Source: Phycisphaerales bacterium
Lineage (GTDB): Bacteria > Planctomycetota > Phycisphaerae > Phycisphaerales > UBA1924
Length of the DNA stretch: 64,000 nucleotides
Direction: 5' to 3'
Assembly: GCA_029260265.1 (NCBI GenBank)
Contig: JAJDDO010000024.1
Span: 310,001 to 374,000, forward strand
Shown here: in pieces, positions 62,668 through 64,000 of the stretch
Layout of the letters: every line of letters starts with the position of its first letter
Position numbering within the stretch: position 1 is the stretch's first letter
Program-made: the position numbers and the translations under genes
Notes under the pieces: generated by a model
Seen by the model: only the letters and a program-made list of their open reading frames with translations
Database searches by the model: none
What the model was told of the DNA's origin: nothing

Positions 62668-64000
62668 GATGGCAGCAGCGACTAAAGTGCGCCCAATGGA
62701 GCGCGAACGCGTTGTTCGGAGTTTTGCCAAGCGAGGCGACACGACGAAAATTCCCGATTTGTGGCAGGTGCAGGATCGCGCGTATGAGCGATTCCTTCAG
62801 GCCGGGCTCAATCCGGATGAGCGGGATCAGAAGATTGGTCTTGAATCACTTCTTCGCGAGGTGTTCCCGATTGATTCGTACGACGACACGATGCACCTTG
62901 AGTATGTCAACTACATTCTTGAGGAGCCGAGGTACACCCCGGACGAGTGCCGCGAGTTGAGGCTGACTTACGGGCGTCCGTTCCGTTTGTGTCTTCGTCT
63001 CAAGCGAGAGACGCACGGGGATCTTCCTGAGGAAGAGATTTACCTCGGTGAGTTCCCGATCATGATCGGCGGCGGTGAGTACATCGTCAATGGCGCCGAG
63101 CGTGTGATTGTTTCTCAGCTGCATCGCAGCCCGGGTGTGGATTTCTCGATTGTTTCATCTGAGGGTGATAGGCCGCTGCATAGCGCTCGGATTATCCCTG
63201 AGCGTGGGTCGTGGATCGAGCTCGAGGTGACGAAGAAGGATGTGCTCGCGATGCGCATCGATCAGTCGACGAAGCTTTCGGCGACGACCTTCTTGCGTTG
63301 TTTGGATGAGTCGGTTGCGTCTACGGATGCGATCATTGGATTGTTCTACGAGGTTTCGGAGATCAAGGCCAAGGATGTGCACGCGGAGGACTGGGCTGCG
63401 GCTTCGATTATCGATACCGAGACTGGCGAAGAGTTGGTTCATGTTGGTTGCATGGTGGGCGAAGAGGCCGCCGAGGTGATCAAGGTGAGCGGGCTGAAGA
63501 CGATTCAGGTTGTTCAGAATCCGTCGGACACGCTGATCCTCAATACGATTGCGGAGGAGAACCTCGAGCAGTTTGACGAGGTGCCTCATGTTGAGTCTGA
63601 TTACGATCGGGCGATGCTGAAGATTTACTCGCGTCTGCGTCCGGGCAACCCGCCTCAGGTCGAGAAGGCCAAGCAGTTGTTCCACGAGAAGTTCTTTGAC
63701 GCGAACCGGTACCGTCTTGGTACGGTGGGGCGTTTCCGTATCAATCGCAAGTTTGATCTTGATATTGATCCTGATCAGTTGTTCTTGCTCGGCTTTGACT
63801 TCTTGAAGGTTGTGCAGTACATGCTCGATCTTCGGTCGAAGCGTGTTGATCCTGATACGGGTCGCGCTGTAGCGATTATTGATGATATTGATCACCTCGG
63901 GAATCGGCGTCTGCGGACGCTTGATGAGCTGGCGGTTGAGGAGGTCCGGAAGGGTTTGCTCAAGCTTCGGCGGACGGTCCAGGAGCGCATGAGCGTGAAG
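62668..64000 (+). CDS. rpoB: DNA-directed RNA polymerase beta subunit, 5' part
   Basis: 444 residues of the N-terminal half, running off the window. The lobe and protrusion start: MAAATKVRPMERERVVRSF, YLGEFPIMIGGGEYIVNGAERVIVSQLHRSPGV (diagnostic for beta), then IPERGSWIELEV. The rifampicin pocket is beyond the window. GAGGT precedes ATG 62668. Confidence 0.97.

Overview
The window is a high-GC, gene-dense bacterial chromosome segment, most likely from a marine planctomycete of the class Phycisphaerae. This rests on the C-terminal double repeat resembling the 'GC-type' dockerin modules common in that group (serine protease at 54999-57155), two PEP-CTERM-like sorting tails (34796-35434 and 49617-50612), LptE- and BamD-like outer-membrane assembly genes, an MraZ gene with no dcw cluster beside it, a GroEL without a GGM tail, and palindromic repeats of the kind seen in planctomycete genomes. 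No tRNA, rRNA, CRISPR array, insertion sequence or prophage was seen.

Layout. 0-11.5 kb: ftsK (with a very long acidic tail) divergent from the ComM/YifB ATPase, a lipoprotein M1 peptidase, pgsA-pgpA for phosphatidylglycerol synthesis, a TPR lipoprotein, an SDR, queF and a glycine-zipper lipoprotein. 11.75-19.6 kb: a promoter and the operon nuoJKLMN followed by terC, with four-base ATGA overlaps between all nuo genes. 19.5-29.7 kb: mostly minus-strand metabolism and repair (GNAT, recQ, VOC, RidA, acnA, a methyltransferase, LysR), plus a plus-strand peroxiredoxin with its own promoter and a palindromic PerR/Fur-like operator. 29.7-33.6 kb: BamD-like, LptE and FtsH, an envelope-biogenesis and quality-control group. 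33.7-47 kb: cupin, a frameshifted zinc-ribbon membrane gene, a PEP-CTERM protein, gdhA, a sulfotransferase, a secreted repeat protein, a degenerate receiver, groES - small gene - groEL, an atypical (probably acquired) gene, a secreted protein between two 74-bp repeats, and small membrane genes. 47-59.8 kb: peptidyl-prolyl isomerase, an RRM RNA-binding protein, small proteins, mraZ, a flavin-reductase-like protein, a glycosyltransferase, an amidohydrolase, a dockerin-bearing serine protease and an unusual Lys/Pro-rich protein with Asp-Gly repeats. 60-64 kb: rplK-rplA-rplJ-rplL and the 5' part of rpoB.

Two window-scale signals deserve attention. First, the plus strand is C-rich from about 16 kb to 47.0 kb and G-rich from 47.1 kb to the end, whatever the direction of the genes; the negative-to-positive change falls in the short gap 47007-47123. 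That is the polarity expected at a replication origin, or at an inversion or insertion boundary. Second, at least ten genes have a TANNNT-like hexamer ending exactly six bases before the start codon and no Shine-Dalgarno sequence, so they are probably transcribed as leaderless mRNAs. Other genes have clear GGAG-type sites, so the genome appears to use two start modes side by side.
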